A stretch of 64,000 nt of DNA from Luteimonas sp. MC1750. GTDB lineage: Bacteria; Pseudomonadota; Gammaproteobacteria; Xanthomonadales; Xanthomonadaceae. The stretch lies in assembly GCF_016615955.1 (NCBI RefSeq), contig NZ_CP067113.1:62001-126000 (forward strand). The letters run 5' to 3'. The first letter of the stretch is position 1; each line of letters starts with the position of its first letter. The position numbers and the translations under genes were made by a program. Below, piece after piece: positions 35,064-43,851 of this stretch. A model generated the notes under the pieces. That model made no database searches and was not told the origin of the DNA. It worked only from the letters and a program-made list of their open reading frames with translations.

Positions 35064-35158
35064 GGGATGGGGCTCCGGAGCGGCCGAGGCAAGGGTGGCG
35101 GTGAGGATGCGCCTGCCGGCGGTGGCCGTGGACGTGCCGTTCGACACCTCGCCGGGGT

Positions 35159-35986
35159 TCAGCGGTAGGGGCCGGGGCCGCGCCAGACCGGCTCGCCGCG
35201 GCGGTAGACCTGGTACATCGCGATCACTTCGCGCGCGTCGCCGATCGCGTCCAGCGCCGGATCGTCGGGCTCGACCAGGCGGCAGGGGCCGGAGCCGCGG
35301 CGCAGCGCGGTCTCGAGCGGGCAGACCATGAGCTGGCGCACGCCGGGCAGCGGCAGGGAGACTTCGGTCATGCCGGCGTCGCGCCATCCGCGCAACCGGG
35401 TCTCGGCCATGAGGTCGTAGACCACCTGGAAGCCGCCGGCCTCGAGGTTGGGTTCGGAGGACGAACCCTGGTGGCGGCGGCCCGAGGCCACGTTCGGGCT
35501 GGGCGCGGGGCCGGCGTTCACCGCCGCGTGCTGCTCGGGGAGCGTGCCCGGCGGCTGGCCCCAGGCGCGCTGGCTGGCATGCCGGCGCGGCGGACTGGCC
35601 GGCGCCGGAGGCGGTGCGGCCTCGCGCGGGCGCTCGGGCGCCTCGGGCAGCGGGGCGTCGGCCTGCTCCACTTCCACCACCTGCAGGCGCGAGGGATCGG
35701 GACGTTCGGCCGGGTCGGGCTCGACCGGCCGCGGCCTGCGCGCGGTGCGCGCCGGCGACGGGGGCGGCGGCGAGGGAATGTCCTGCGGCGCATCGATGAA
35801 CACCACCTCGATCCGGCCCCCGCCGGAGCCGCCTTCGGGGTTGGAGACCGTGAGCGGCCGGGCGGTCAGCGCCAGCAGCAGGAGCAGCGCATGCAGCAGC
35901 AGGGTGGCGACCGCGGCGGCCTGGCGCTGCAGGCGGTCGCCGCGCGGCGCACGCGGCGCAGTCGGTGTCGCGGGGCCTGCTGTCAT
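35159..35986 (-). CDS. TonB-like membrane-anchored proline-rich protein
   Basis: A 275-residue protein. One N-terminal membrane helix (about 22-42) follows a basic start. A long Pro/Glu/Arg-rich linker (about 60-170) comes next, then a C-terminal domain (from about 185) with FQVVYDLMAETRLRGWRDAGMTEVSLPLPG. The anchor plus linker resemble energy-transducer TonB, but the TonB C-terminal signature is not clear. ATG at 35986 is chosen over an upstream non-ATG start. It may act with the M3 peptidase downstream, with unknown purpose. Confidence 0.6.
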   Translation of the reverse strand: MTAGPATPTAPRAPRGDRLQRQAAAVATLLLHALLLLLALTARPLTVSNPEGGSGGGRIEVVFIDAPQDIPSPPPPSPARTARRPRPVEPDPAERPDPSRLQVVEVEQADAPLPEAPERPREAAPPPAPASPPRRHASQRAWGQPPGTLPEQHAAVNAGPAPSPNVASGRRHQGSSSEPNLEAGGFQVVYDLMAETRLRGWRDAGMTEVSLPLPGVRQLMVCPLETALRRGSGPCRLVEPDDPALDAIGDAREVIAMYQVYRRGEPVWRGPGPYR

Positions 35987-36018
35987 GCGGCGCGCGGTCA
36001 CGCAGCGCGCAGACGCAA

Positions 36019-36042
36019 GCACCCCGGCCGGGGCCGGGGTGC
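36019..36042 (-). terminator. Hairpin downstream of the DUF3597 gene
   Basis: Stem GCACCCCGG / CCGGGGTGC around a short loop, 53 bases after the DUF3597 stop on the minus strand and just upstream of the TonB-like start. No T-run follows, so its termination strength is uncertain. Confidence 0.5.
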
Positions 36043-36094
36043 GTGAGGCAGTGCATGGCGCGGCGGGATCGCCACGTCAGTACGGGCGGGCGCC

Positions 36095-36529
36095 TCAGTC
36101 CTTGAGGTCGTCGGGCACCTTGCCGCCGTTTTCGGCCAGCTTGCGCATCACCGCCTTGTGCAGGGCGATGTTCTGCTCGGCGCTGCCGTGGGCGCCGGCG
36201 TTGACGCCGAGCTCGGTGGCCAGTTCCCTGCGTGCGTCGAGGCTGGAATCCAGGTCGAGCAGCTTCAGCAGGTCGACGATGGAGCTGCGCCAGTTGCTCT
36301 CGCCGCCCTTTGCGCGCGCCATGTCGCCGAGCACGGCTTCCACGTCGACGGGTTCGGGCGCCGGGGCCGGGGTGGCCGGGGCCGGACGCAAGGCCGGAGG
36401 GGCGACCTTCGGGTCATCGACGCCGCCGTCGAAAATGACCGGCGCCGGCTTGTTGCTCGCGGCGGGGGTGGACGGCGCTTCGGGTTTCCGACCGAGGATG
36501 CGGTCGCGGATCTTCGAGAACAGGCCCAT
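36095..36529 (-). CDS. DUF3597 domain protein
   Basis: A 144-residue protein. The start MGLFSKIRDRI is an amphipathic helix; an Ala/Pro-rich linker follows. The DUF3597 domain occupies the last 80 residues: VDVEAVLGDMARAKGG..NWRSSIVDLLKLLDLDSSLDARRELATELG, then GSAEQNIALHKAVMRKLAENGGKVP. It resembles a LysM-adjacent small helical domain of unknown function. GGAG precedes the ATG at 36529. A terminator separates it from the DUF2383 gene upstream. Confidence 0.85.
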   Translation of the reverse strand: MGLFSKIRDRILGRKPEAPSTPAASNKPAPVIFDGGVDDPKVAPPALRPAPATPAPAPEPVDVEAVLGDMARAKGGESNWRSSIVDLLKLLDLDSSLDARRELATELGVNAGAHGSAEQNIALHKAVMRKLAENGGKVPDDLKD

Positions 36530-36600
36530 GGGCGGACTCCTGGAGAGGTGGCTGCGATTCTGCAGCGGTGGCGGGGAAATTGCATGGCCAGTCAGGACGA

Positions 36601-36622
36601 AGGCCCCGGCAAGCCGGGGCCT
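36601..36622 (-). terminator. Hairpin terminator after the DUF2383 gene
   Basis: Perfect ten-base stem AGGCCCCGGC / GCCGGGGCCT with a two-base loop, 43 bases after the stop of the minus-strand DUF2383 gene and before the DUF3597 start. Confidence 0.7.
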
Positions 36623-36664
36623 CGCGTCGGTTGGCGGCGTGCGAGGCACGCCACCGTGGCTGCA

Positions 36665-37117
36665 TCAGTGCGCGGTCTTCATCGCCAGCTTGCGGTTGCG
36701 CATGATGTCGTGGCACTCCGTGACGCGTGGCATGAACTTCTGCGCCGCGGCACGGGCCACAACCGGGGTGTCGCTGTCTTCCAGCGTGTCCTTGAACGCG
36801 TCGAGCAGGCGATCTTCCAGCTCTTCGAGTTCGGCGACGTAGGCGTAGTTCGTCTCGCCCAGCGCGGCGCGCGCCTTGGCATAGACCTGGCGCATCGAGC
36901 CGACCATCGTGCCGTGGTCGGCCGGATCACCACCGGCGGCGGCGACTTCCGCGCTCAGGCCGCTCACGATCTCGCGCTTGTGCCCGGCCATGCGGGTGAA
37001 CAGCGCCGAAAGCTCGGCGTTTTCCACCTTGCCGGCGGCCTCGGTGTAGAACTCGCCGCCGTCGCGGGCGATCTCGATCAGGTCGTTGAGGGTGTGCTGG
37101 ATCTTGCGGTCAGTCAT
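36665..37117 (-). CDS. PA2169-type four-helix-bundle protein (DUF2383)
   Basis: A 150-residue, wholly helical protein. It opens TDRKIQHTLNDLIEIARDGGEFYTEAAGKV, has an ELSALFTRMAGHKREIV helix, and ends with helix-rich VTECHDIMRNRKLAMK. This matches DUF2383/PA2169 proteins, which have a ferritin-like four-helix fold. Stress-related expression has been seen in some relatives. GGAG before ATG 37117 gives a good start. Metal binding by Glu/His is possible but not shown here. Confidence 0.8.
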   Translation of the reverse strand: MTDRKIQHTLNDLIEIARDGGEFYTEAAGKVENAELSALFTRMAGHKREIVSGLSAEVAAAGGDPADHGTMVGSMRQVYAKARAALGETNYAYVAELEELEDRLLDAFKDTLEDSDTPVVARAAAQKFMPRVTECHDIMRNRKLAMKTAH

Positions 37118-37251
37118 GGGGATCTCCGTGGAAAGAGAACCCCACTCTGGCGGAGCGGCCATGAAGTCCACGTGGAACGCAGCGGCATCGCCACGCGCGC
37201 GCATGCTGCGGTTCACGCTCGCGTGCGCCGCGCCCGGCCAAGTTCGCGCGC

Positions 37252-37485
37252 ATGGACAGGATGAAGGCCTACCGCGGCGGCGCTGACTCGGGCGTCGCCG
37301 CTTACGCGCTGGGTCCGGGCTGGATCTCGGTCCGCTTCCACCACGGTGGCGCCTACCTGTACGACGCCACCAGGCCCGGCCGTCGCGACGTGCTGGCGAT
37401 GCAGGCACTCGCCGAGGCCGGCGAGGGACTCAACACCTACATCAACCAGCACGTGCGGGACCGCTACGCGGCGCGGCTCGAATAG
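37252..37485 (+). CDS. KTSC-like small protein
   Basis: A 77-residue protein with beta strands GWISVRFHHGGAYLYD and a helix ending GEGLNTYINQHVRDRY, similar to the KTSC domain that follows lysyl-tRNA synthetase in some proteins and also stands alone. The start at 37252 (ATG) competes with 37261; neither has a strong ribosome site. Function unknown. Divergent from the DUF2383 gene; the stop lies five bases from the htpG stop on the other strand. Confidence 0.6.
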   Translation: MDRMKAYRGGADSGVAAYALGPGWISVRFHHGGAYLYDATRPGRRDVLAMQALAEAGEGLNTYINQHVRDRYAARLE

Positions 37486-37490
37486 GCAGG

Positions 37491-39422
37491 TCAGCCCGCC
37501 AGCAGCCGGTTCATGCGCTGCAGGAACGCGCCGGGATCCGGCAGCGGCGCGCCGGCGGCGAGTTCCGCCTGCTCGAGAAGCAGGTGCGCCAGGTCGGTGG
37601 CGCGGGCGTCGTCCGCCTCGCCCTGCAGCCGGCGCACCAGCGCGTGCTGCGGGTTGATCTCCAGCACCGGCTTCTGCTCCGGAACGTCCTGGCCGGCGTC
37701 GCGCAGCAGGCGTGCGAGGTGCGGCGCCATCTCCCATTCCGACAGCGCCAGGCAGGACGGCGAGTCGGTCAGGCGCGTGGAGACGCGGACCTCGTCGACG
37801 CGCTCGCCGAGCAGCGTCTTGATGCGCTCCAGCAGCGGGGCGGCGGCGCCGGCGGCGTCGGCCAGCTTCTGCTTGCCGGCCTCGTCCAGCGGCAGCTCGC
37901 CCTTGGCCACGTGCTTCAGCGGCTTGCCGGCGTACTCGCGCAGGTGGCCGAGCATCCACTCGTCGATGCGGTCCGACATCAGCAACACTTCGATGTCGCG
38001 GGCCATGAACGCCTCGAGCTGCGGGCTACCCGCGGCCGCGCGGTGGCCGTCGGCGGTGACGTACCAGATCGCGTCCTGGTCCTCCTGCATGCGGCCGACG
38101 TAGTCGTCGAGCGCGACGTCGCGCGCCTCGCCTTCGCCCTTTGTCGAGCTGAAGCGGAGCAGTTTCGCGATGCGCTCGCGGTTGCCGGAATCCTCGACGA
38201 TGCCTTCCTTCAGCGTGTTGCCGAAGGCCTTGAGGAAGGTGGTGAACTTATCCGGATCGTCGCGCCCGAGCTTCTCGATCAGGTCCAGCACGCGCTTGAC
38301 GCAGGCGCCCTTGATGCGCTCGAGCTGGCGGTTGTGCTGCAGGATCTCGCGGCTGACGTTGAGCGGCAGGTCGTCGGCGTCGACCACCCCGCGCACGAAG
38401 CGCAGGTAGTTCGGCAGCAGCTCTTCCGCCGCGTCCATGATGAAGACGCGCTTGATGTAGAGCTTCAGGCCCTTGCGCTCGTCGCGGCCGCCCATCATCA
38501 GGTCGAACGGTGGCTGCGCCGGCAGGTACAGCAGGGTGGTGAAGCTCTGGCTGCCCTCGACGCGGTTGTGGGTCCAGGCCGCTGCATCGTTGAAGTCGTG
38601 GCCGAGCGCCTTGTAGAAGCCCTGGTATTCCTCGTCGCTGATCTCCGACTTGGGGCGCGTCCACAGCGCCGAGGCGTCGTTGACGGCCTCCCACGCGGGC
38701 GCGGCCACGGATCCGGTTTCCGCCGCGGCCGCGGCTTCGCCATCGGTTGCGGCATCCGCATCCGCGTCCGTGCCCGCGACCTCCTTCGGCATCCGGATCG
38801 GGAAGGCCACGTGGTCGGAGTACTTGCGGACCAGCGAGCGCAGCGTCCAGTCCTCGAGGAACTCGTCCTCGCCGTCCTTCAGCTGCAGCACCACCGTGGT
38901 GCCGCGCTCGGGCAGGCTGACGTCCTCGAGCGTGTACTCGCCACGTCCGTCGCTTGTCCACTTCACGCCGGTATCCGGCGCCGCGCCGGCGCGCCGGGTC
39001 AGCACGGTGACCCGGTCGGCGACCACGAAGCCGGAATAGAAGCCGACGCCGAACTGGCCGATCAGGCGCGCGTCGGCCTTCTGCTCGCTGCCCATGGCCT
39101 CGAGGAAGCGCCGGGTGCCCGAGCTGGCGATGCTGCCGATGTTCTCCACCACCTCGTCGCGCGACATGCCGATGCCGGTATCGCGGATGGTGATGGTCCG
39201 CGCCTCGCGGTCGCAGCTGACGTCGATGTGCAGGTCACCGGCGCCGCCGAGCAGCTCCGGCTGGGCGATCGCCTCGAAGCGCAGCTTGTCGCAGGCGTCG
39301 GAGGCATTGGAGACGAGCTCGCGCAGGAAGATCTCCTTGTGCGAGTACAGCGAATGGGTGACCAGGTGCAGCACCTGGGCCACTTCGGCCTCGAAGCGGC
39401 GGGTTTCGGTGGTGGAGCTCAT
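37491..39422 (-). CDS. htpG: Molecular chaperone HtpG (Hsp90)
   Basis: A 643-residue protein. The ATP-binding N-terminal domain has FLRELVSNASDACDKLR, DTGIGMS, IGQFGVGFYS and GRGEYTLED. A middle domain and C-terminal dimerisation domain follow; the end has no eukaryotic MEEVD motif, as expected. HtpG helps fold and protect proteins in heat and other stress. A negatively charged Asp/Ala linker (about 220-250) is longer than usual. The gene is alone on its transcript; I see no heat-shock promoter that I can defend. Confidence 0.95.
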   Translation of the reverse strand: MSSTTETRRFEAEVAQVLHLVTHSLYSHKEIFLRELVSNASDACDKLRFEAIAQPELLGGAGDLHIDVSCDREARTITIRDTGIGMSRDEVVENIGSIASSGTRRFLEAMGSEQKADARLIGQFGVGFYSGFVVADRVTVLTRRAGAAPDTGVKWTSDGRGEYTLEDVSLPERGTTVVLQLKDGEDEFLEDWTLRSLVRKYSDHVAFPIRMPKEVAGTDADADAATDGEAAAAAETGSVAAPAWEAVNDASALWTRPKSEISDEEYQGFYKALGHDFNDAAAWTHNRVEGSQSFTTLLYLPAQPPFDLMMGGRDERKGLKLYIKRVFIMDAAEELLPNYLRFVRGVVDADDLPLNVSREILQHNRQLERIKGACVKRVLDLIEKLGRDDPDKFTTFLKAFGNTLKEGIVEDSGNRERIAKLLRFSSTKGEGEARDVALDDYVGRMQEDQDAIWYVTADGHRAAAGSPQLEAFMARDIEVLLMSDRIDEWMLGHLREYAGKPLKHVAKGELPLDEAGKQKLADAAGAAAPLLERIKTLLGERVDEVRVSTRLTDSPSCLALSEWEMAPHLARLLRDAGQDVPEQKPVLEINPQHALVRRLQGEADDARATDLAHLLLEQAELAAGAPLPDPGAFLQRMNRLLAG

Positions 39423-39476
39423 GGGCGGTCCATTGAAGCCTGGGAGCCGCGGATATGCGCGCGCACGCCCCGGATT

Positions 39477-40004
39477 TCAAGGCCGCGGGGCGCCCGCCCG
39501 GTTCCGGTCGCCGTCCTTCCGGGTGACCACGGTGATCTCGCCTTCGCTCTCCACGTATGCGCGCTTCACCTGCGACAGGTCGTCGACGTCATGGGCGCGC
39601 AGCAGGCCGTTGAGCTCCTCCTCGGTCACGAACTCGCGGCGCATGTTGCGCCGCTGCAGCTTGCCGTCGAGCACCAGGGGCAGGGGCGGCGAGGACACCA
39701 GGCGCTCGAACCACGGCACGTGGTAGCTCAGGGCGTTGACCGCGTAATCAATCCCCATGACGGTCAGGATCAGGAAGAAGCCGTCGGCGAGCGAGCTGTA
39801 GTCGCCCAGCGAGTGGGTGGCGCTCTCGGTGACCAGCAGCAGCATCACCAGGTCCATCGTCGCCAGCTCGCCGCCGGAGCGCCGCGGCATCACCCGCAGC
39901 AGGAACAGGATGCCGAGGTACATGAAGGCGCCGCGTGCCAGCAGCTCCAGAACGGGCGTCTCGAGCGTCCACAGCGTGGACCAGCTGTCGGGCAGGAACT
40001 CCAT
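39477..40004 (-). CDS. DUF421 (YetF-like) membrane protein
   Basis: A 175-residue protein. Three membrane helices near residues 17-38, 50-62 and 73-95 carry the DUF421 pattern (MYLGILFLLRVMPRRSGGELATMDLVMLLLVTESATHSLG). A cytosolic domain follows: PLPLVLDGKLQRRNMRREFVTEEELNGLLR and VKRAYVESEGEITV. YetF-like proteins are common and poorly understood. The start at 40004 places the first helix normally. Its 5' end is divergent from the amidohydrolase gene. Confidence 0.85.
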   Translation of the reverse strand: MEFLPDSWSTLWTLETPVLELLARGAFMYLGILFLLRVMPRRSGGELATMDLVMLLLVTESATHSLGDYSSLADGFFLILTVMGIDYAVNALSYHVPWFERLVSSPPLPLVLDGKLQRRNMRREFVTEEELNGLLRAHDVDDLSQVKRAYVESEGEITVVTRKDGDRNRAGAPRP

Positions 40005-40123
40005 GCGGCGATGCTGGTCCGGCGGCCGGGAGTCCGGCGTGAACGCCCGGGCACGACTTTCGTCCCGGGCGCCGGGGGGCCACGACGGGCTATGTTGCGC
40101 GGGTTTGCCCACCGGACGACCCC

Positions 40124-43100
40124 ATGACCCGAACCACGCTCGCCCTCGCCCTGGCCGCCGCGCTTGCCGCCGCTCCCGCGCTCGCCCAGGACCCGCCGCC
40201 GCCCGCGCCACCGCCGGCGCCGGCACCACAGGACGATGCGCAGGACCGCGCGGACAACATCGAGCTGGAGCAGGAAGCCCTCGATCGCACCGGCCAGGAT
40301 CCGGCCGAGGCGCCGCTGGACAGCGCGCGCGGCCTGCGCCAGGACGCCAACGGCCAGGACGCGGACGCGAAGTGGAACGTCGAATCGACCCAGGGCCAGG
40401 CGAAGACCGTGCGCTTCGAGACGAGCGAAGGCACCTGGATGGACGTGGACGTCTCGCCCGACGGCCGCGAACTGGCGTTCTCGCTGCTGGGCGACCTCTA
40501 CCGCATGCCGATTGGCGGTGGCGCCGCCACCCGAATCACCAGCGGCCGCGCCTGGGACGTGCAGCCGCGCTGGTCGCCCGACGGGCGCCGCATCGCCTTC
40601 ACCTCGGACCGCAACGGCGCCAACAACATCTGGACCGTGGCGACGAACGGCGGCGACGCGCGCCAGGTGACCGACGAGGACTTCCGCCTGCTCAACAACG
40701 CCACGTGGACGCCCGACGGGCAGTACATCGTGGCGCGCAAGCACTTCACCTCCACGCGCTCCCTGGGTGCCGGGGAACTCTGGCTGTACCACGCGGCCGG
40801 CACCACCGGCGGCATCCAGCTGGTGGAGAAGCCGAACGAGCAGCAGGACATCGGCGAGCCCAGCGTGTCGCCCGACGGGCGCTACGTGTACTTCTCGCAG
40901 GACGTGAGCGGCGGCGGGGCGTTCGACTACAACCGCGACCCGCACGGCGTGATCTACGCGATCAAGCGCTTCGACCGCCAGACCGGCAAGACCGAGACCA
41001 TCGTCGCCACGCCGGGCGGCGCGGTGCGCCCGCAGGTGTCGCCGGACGGGAAGACGCTGGCCTTCGTGAAGCGCGTGCGCGATGCCAGCGTGCTGCACCG
41101 CATGGACATCGCCAGCGGCGAGGTGCGCCCGGTATGGGACGGCCTCAGCCACGACCAGCAGGAGGCCTGGGCGATCTTCGGGCCCTACAGCGGGTTCAAC
41201 TGGACGCCGGATTCGAAGTCGGTGGTGCTGTGGGCGCAGGGCGGACTGTGGCGCGTCGACATGACCAGCGGCGCGGCATCGAAGATTCCGTTCACCGCCC
41301 AGGTGGAGCAGGTGGTTTCGCAGCCGCTGCAGTTCGCGCACACGCTGCCCGAGGGCCGCTTCCAGCCGCGGATGATCCGCGACGTGGCCACCTCGGCCGA
41401 CGGCGGCAGCCTGGTCTTCCATGCGCTGGGCCAGCTGTGGCGCAAGCCGCTGCCGGGCGGCGCGCCGACGCGGCTGACCGGCGGCAGCGGCGTCTACGAG
41501 TACCAGCCCAGCTTCAGCGCCGATGGTCGCCAGCTGCTCTACACGACCTGGTCGGACCAGGGCCTGGGCGCCATCCACGTCCGCGGCGCCGGCGGCACCG
41601 CGGAGGGCCGCAAGCTGACCCAGGAGCCCGGCTTCTACTACCACCCGCGCTTCTCGCCGGACGGTCGGCAGGTCGTCTACAGCCGCAGCGGCGGCGGCGG
41701 CCTGACTGGCAGCCTCTGGTCGGGTGAGCGCGGCATCTACGTGCTGCCCGTGGCCGGCGGCAAGCCGGTGCGCGTGGCCGAGACCGGCCAGTCGCCGCAG
41801 TTCAACCATGACGGCACGCGCGTGCTGTACCTGGCCGGCAACGGCATGGAAAAGAAGCTGATGTCGGTCGGCCTGCACGGCGAGGAGCCGCGCGCGGTGT
41901 TCGACCTGAAGTACGTCGACTCGGTGCAGGTGAGTCCGGACGGCAAGTGGGTCGCCTTCACCGAGCTCTTCAACGCCTACGTGGCGCCGATGCCGGAGAC
42001 CGGCCGCACCATCGCGCTGGACCGCAAGACCAAGGCCGTGCCGGTGCGCGCGGTCAGCGCGGATGTCGGCAGCTACCTGCACTGGGCCGCGGATTCCGGC
42101 TCGCTGCACTGGATGGTCGGCGACCGCTACCACTCGCGCCGTCTCGACCAGACCTTCGACTTCCTGCCCGGTGCGCCGGCGGACATCGCGGCCCCGGCGG
42201 CCGGCGGCGGCACCGCCGTGGGCCTGGACGCGCCGGTGTACGCGGCGCGCGACGTGGTGGCCTTCACCAACGCGCGCATCGTCACCATGCGCGACGCGGA
42301 GCAGGCACAGGAAGTGATCGAGGGCGGCACGATCGTCGTCGACGGCAACACCATTACCGCGATCGGCGCCGGCGGATCGGTGCAGGTGCCTTCGGGCGCG
42401 CGGGTGGTCGATGTCGCCGGCAAGACCATCATCCCCGGCATCATCGACGTGCATGCGCACGCGTCCAACTTCGGCCAGGGCGTGGTGCCGCAGCAGAACT
42501 GGGCCTACTACGCCAACCTCGCCTTCGGCATCACCACCCTGCACGACCCGTCGGCGACCAGCGAGTTCGTCTACTCGCAGTCCGAGCTGCTGCAGGCCGG
42601 GCGCATGGTCGGCCCGCGCATGTTCTCCACCGGCACGATCCTCTATGGCGCCGACGGTGGCTTCAAGGCCGAGATCGATTCACTCGACGACGCGCGCAGC
42701 CACCTGCGGCGGATGCAGGCGCACGGTGCGTTCTCGGTCAAGAGCTACAACCAGCCGCGGCGCGCGCAGCGCCAGCAGGTCAACCAGGCCGCGCGCGAGC
42801 TCGGCATGCTGGTGGTCGAGGAGGGCGGCTCCACCTTCCACCACAACATGACCATGATCCTGGACGGCGCGACCGGCATCGAGCACAACCTGCCGATCGC
42901 CCCCCTGTACGCCGACGTGGTCAACCTGTGGAAGGAGACCGACGTGCGCAACACGCCGACCCTGGTGGTGAGCTACGGCGGCCTGTCCGGCGAGTACTGG
43001 TGGTATGCGCGCGACAACGTCTGGGAGGACGCCAAGCTCAACCGTTTCTTCCCGCGCGAGACGCTGGACGCGCGCTCGATCCGCCGCGAGACCGCGCCCG

Positions 43101-43561
43101 ACTGGGACTACCACCACATCGAGGTCGCGAAGTCGCTGAAGGTGCTGCGCGACGCCGGGGTCAAGGTGCAGGTCGGCGGCCACGGCCAGCTGCAGGGCAT
43201 GGCCACGCACTGGGAGACCTGGATGCTGACCCAGGGTGGCTTCTCGAACTTCGAGGCGCTGCGCGCGGCGACCATCGATGGCGCCGACTACATCGGGCTG
43301 TCATCGCAGCTGGGCTCGCTGGAGGTCGGCAAGCGTGCCGACCTGGTGGTGCTGGACGGCAACCCGCTGGAGAACATCCGCCACACCGCGGACACCCGCT
43401 ACGTGATGGTCGATGGCCGCCTGTTCGACGTGGCCGCCGACATGGCGGAGATCGGCAACCAGGCGGTGCCGGCACCGACGTTCTACTGGCAGCACCATGG
43501 CCACGGGAACACGTTCGGCGAAAGCTTCGGGCCGACGTCGGTGTGCCACGGGGTGCACTGA
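40124..43561 (+). CDS. Exported beta-propeller amidohydrolase
   Basis: An 1145-residue protein with a signal peptide (AALAAAPALAQ) and a Pro/Asp-rich start. Residues about 95-690 carry a series of TolB/PD40-type blades (SPDGRELAF, SPDGRRIAFTSD, TPDGQYIV, SPDGRYVYFS, SPDGKTLAF, SPDGRQVVYS, SPDGKWVAF). The C-terminal amidohydrolase part has the HAHAS metal motif near residue 772 and ends VGKRADLVVLDGNPLENI. Proteins of this architecture are secreted putative peptidases or imidase-like enzymes of unknown substrate. No partner gene. Confidence 0.88.
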   Translation: MTRTTLALALAAALAAAPALAQDPPPPAPPPAPAPQDDAQDRADNIELEQEALDRTGQDPAEAPLDSARGLRQDANGQDADAKWNVESTQGQAKTVRFETSEGTWMDVDVSPDGRELAFSLLGDLYRMPIGGGAATRITSGRAWDVQPRWSPDGRRIAFTSDRNGANNIWTVATNGGDARQVTDEDFRLLNNATWTPDGQYIVARKHFTSTRSLGAGELWLYHAAGTTGGIQLVEKPNEQQDIGEPSVSPDGRYVYFSQDVSGGGAFDYNRDPHGVIYAIKRFDRQTGKTETIVATPGGAVRPQVSPDGKTLAFVKRVRDASVLHRMDIASGEVRPVWDGLSHDQQEAWAIFGPYSGFNWTPDSKSVVLWAQGGLWRVDMTSGAASKIPFTAQVEQVVSQPLQFAHTLPEGRFQPRMIRDVATSADGGSLVFHALGQLWRKPLPGGAPTRLTGGSGVYEYQPSFSADGRQLLYTTWSDQGLGAIHVRGAGGTAEGRKLTQEPGFYYHPRFSPDGRQVVYSRSGGGGLTGSLWSGERGIYVLPVAGGKPVRVAETGQSPQFNHDGTRVLYLAGNGMEKKLMSVGLHGEEPRAVFDLKYVDSVQVSPDGKWVAFTELFNAYVAPMPETGRTIALDRKTKAVPVRAVSADVGSYLHWAADSGSLHWMVGDRYHSRRLDQTFDFLPGAPADIAAPAAGGGTAVGLDAPVYAARDVVAFTNARIVTMRDAEQAQEVIEGGTIVVDGNTITAIGAGGSVQVPSGARVVDVAGKTIIPGIIDVHAHASNFGQGVVPQQNWAYYANLAFGITTLHDPSATSEFVYSQSELLQAGRMVGPRMFSTGTILYGADGGFKAEIDSLDDARSHLRRMQAHGAFSVKSYNQPRRAQRQQVNQAARELGMLVVEEGGSTFHHNMTMILDGATGIEHNLPIAPLYADVVNLWKETDVRNTPTLVVSYGGLSGEYWWYARDNVWEDAKLNRFFPRETLDARSIRRETAPDWDYHHIEVAKSLKVLRDAGVKVQVGGHGQLQGMATHWETWMLTQGGFSNFEALRAATIDGADYIGLSSQLGSLEVGKRADLVVLDGNPLENIRHTADTRYVMVDGRLFDVAADMAEIGNQAVPAPTFYWQHHGHGNTFGESFGPTSVCHGVH

Positions 43562-43578
43562 GGGACGGGTCAAAAGCC

Positions 43579-43636
43579 TTTGCCACGGATCCACGCGGAT
43601 CAAGCGCGGATCTACGCGGATGAAGCCACGCGGATG
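43579..43636. repeat. Tandem ACGCGGAT units, relative of the mla-region hairpin
   Basis: Starts TTTGCCACGGATCCACGCGG and carries four or more ACGCGGAT or CGCGGAT units about 10-12 bases apart (ending CCACGCGGAT at about 43635). The first part equals the outer arm of the 14330-14458 inverted repeat. It sits between the amidohydrolase stop and a REP pair. Only one arm is present here. Confidence 0.75.
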
Positions 43637-43654
43637 GCGGCGCGAAAACCTCCA

Positions 43655-43725
43655 CTGTAGGAGTGGCTACAGCCGCGATGCGGTTTCGCCGTGATGCCGA
43701 TCGCGGCTGTAGCCGCTCCTGCAGG
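43655..43725. repeat. Inverted pair of REP-type repeats
   Basis: A forward copy (about 43655-43680, with GAGTGG instead of GAGCGG) and a reverse copy (about 43699-43725) of the TGTAGGAGCGGCTACAGCC element. They follow the ACGCGGAT repeat, between convergent amidohydrolase and DUF885 genes. Confidence 0.85.
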
Positions 43726-43759
43726 TGCAAGGGCGTGGCAGGCAGGTGCAAGGGCGCGG
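43721..43759. repeat. Direct repeat of an 18-base unit
   Basis: GCAGGTGCAAGGGCGTGG (43721-43738) and GCAGGTGCAAGGGCGCGG (43742-43759) differ by one base and lie three bases apart, overlapping the end of a REP element. Confidence 0.75.
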
Positions 43760-43800
43760 GAGGTCCGTGTCGGCAGGCCGGCCTCGGCCGGCGGCGCAAG

Positions 43801-43824
43801 GCAGGCCCGCGGATGCGGGCCTGC
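43801..43824 (-). terminator. Hairpin terminator of the DUF885 gene
   Basis: Perfect ten-base stem GCAGGCCCGC / GCGGGCCTGC with a GGAT loop, 28 bases after the DUF885 stop on the minus strand. Confidence 0.7.
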
Positions 43825-43851
43825 AGGTGCGGGCGCGCCCGGCTGCGCGCG

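Noticed and set aside
32880..35168. Long plus-strand frame opposite the M3 peptidase gene.
   Set aside because: Shadow of the real minus-strand gene, which carries HEFGH and the other family motifs.
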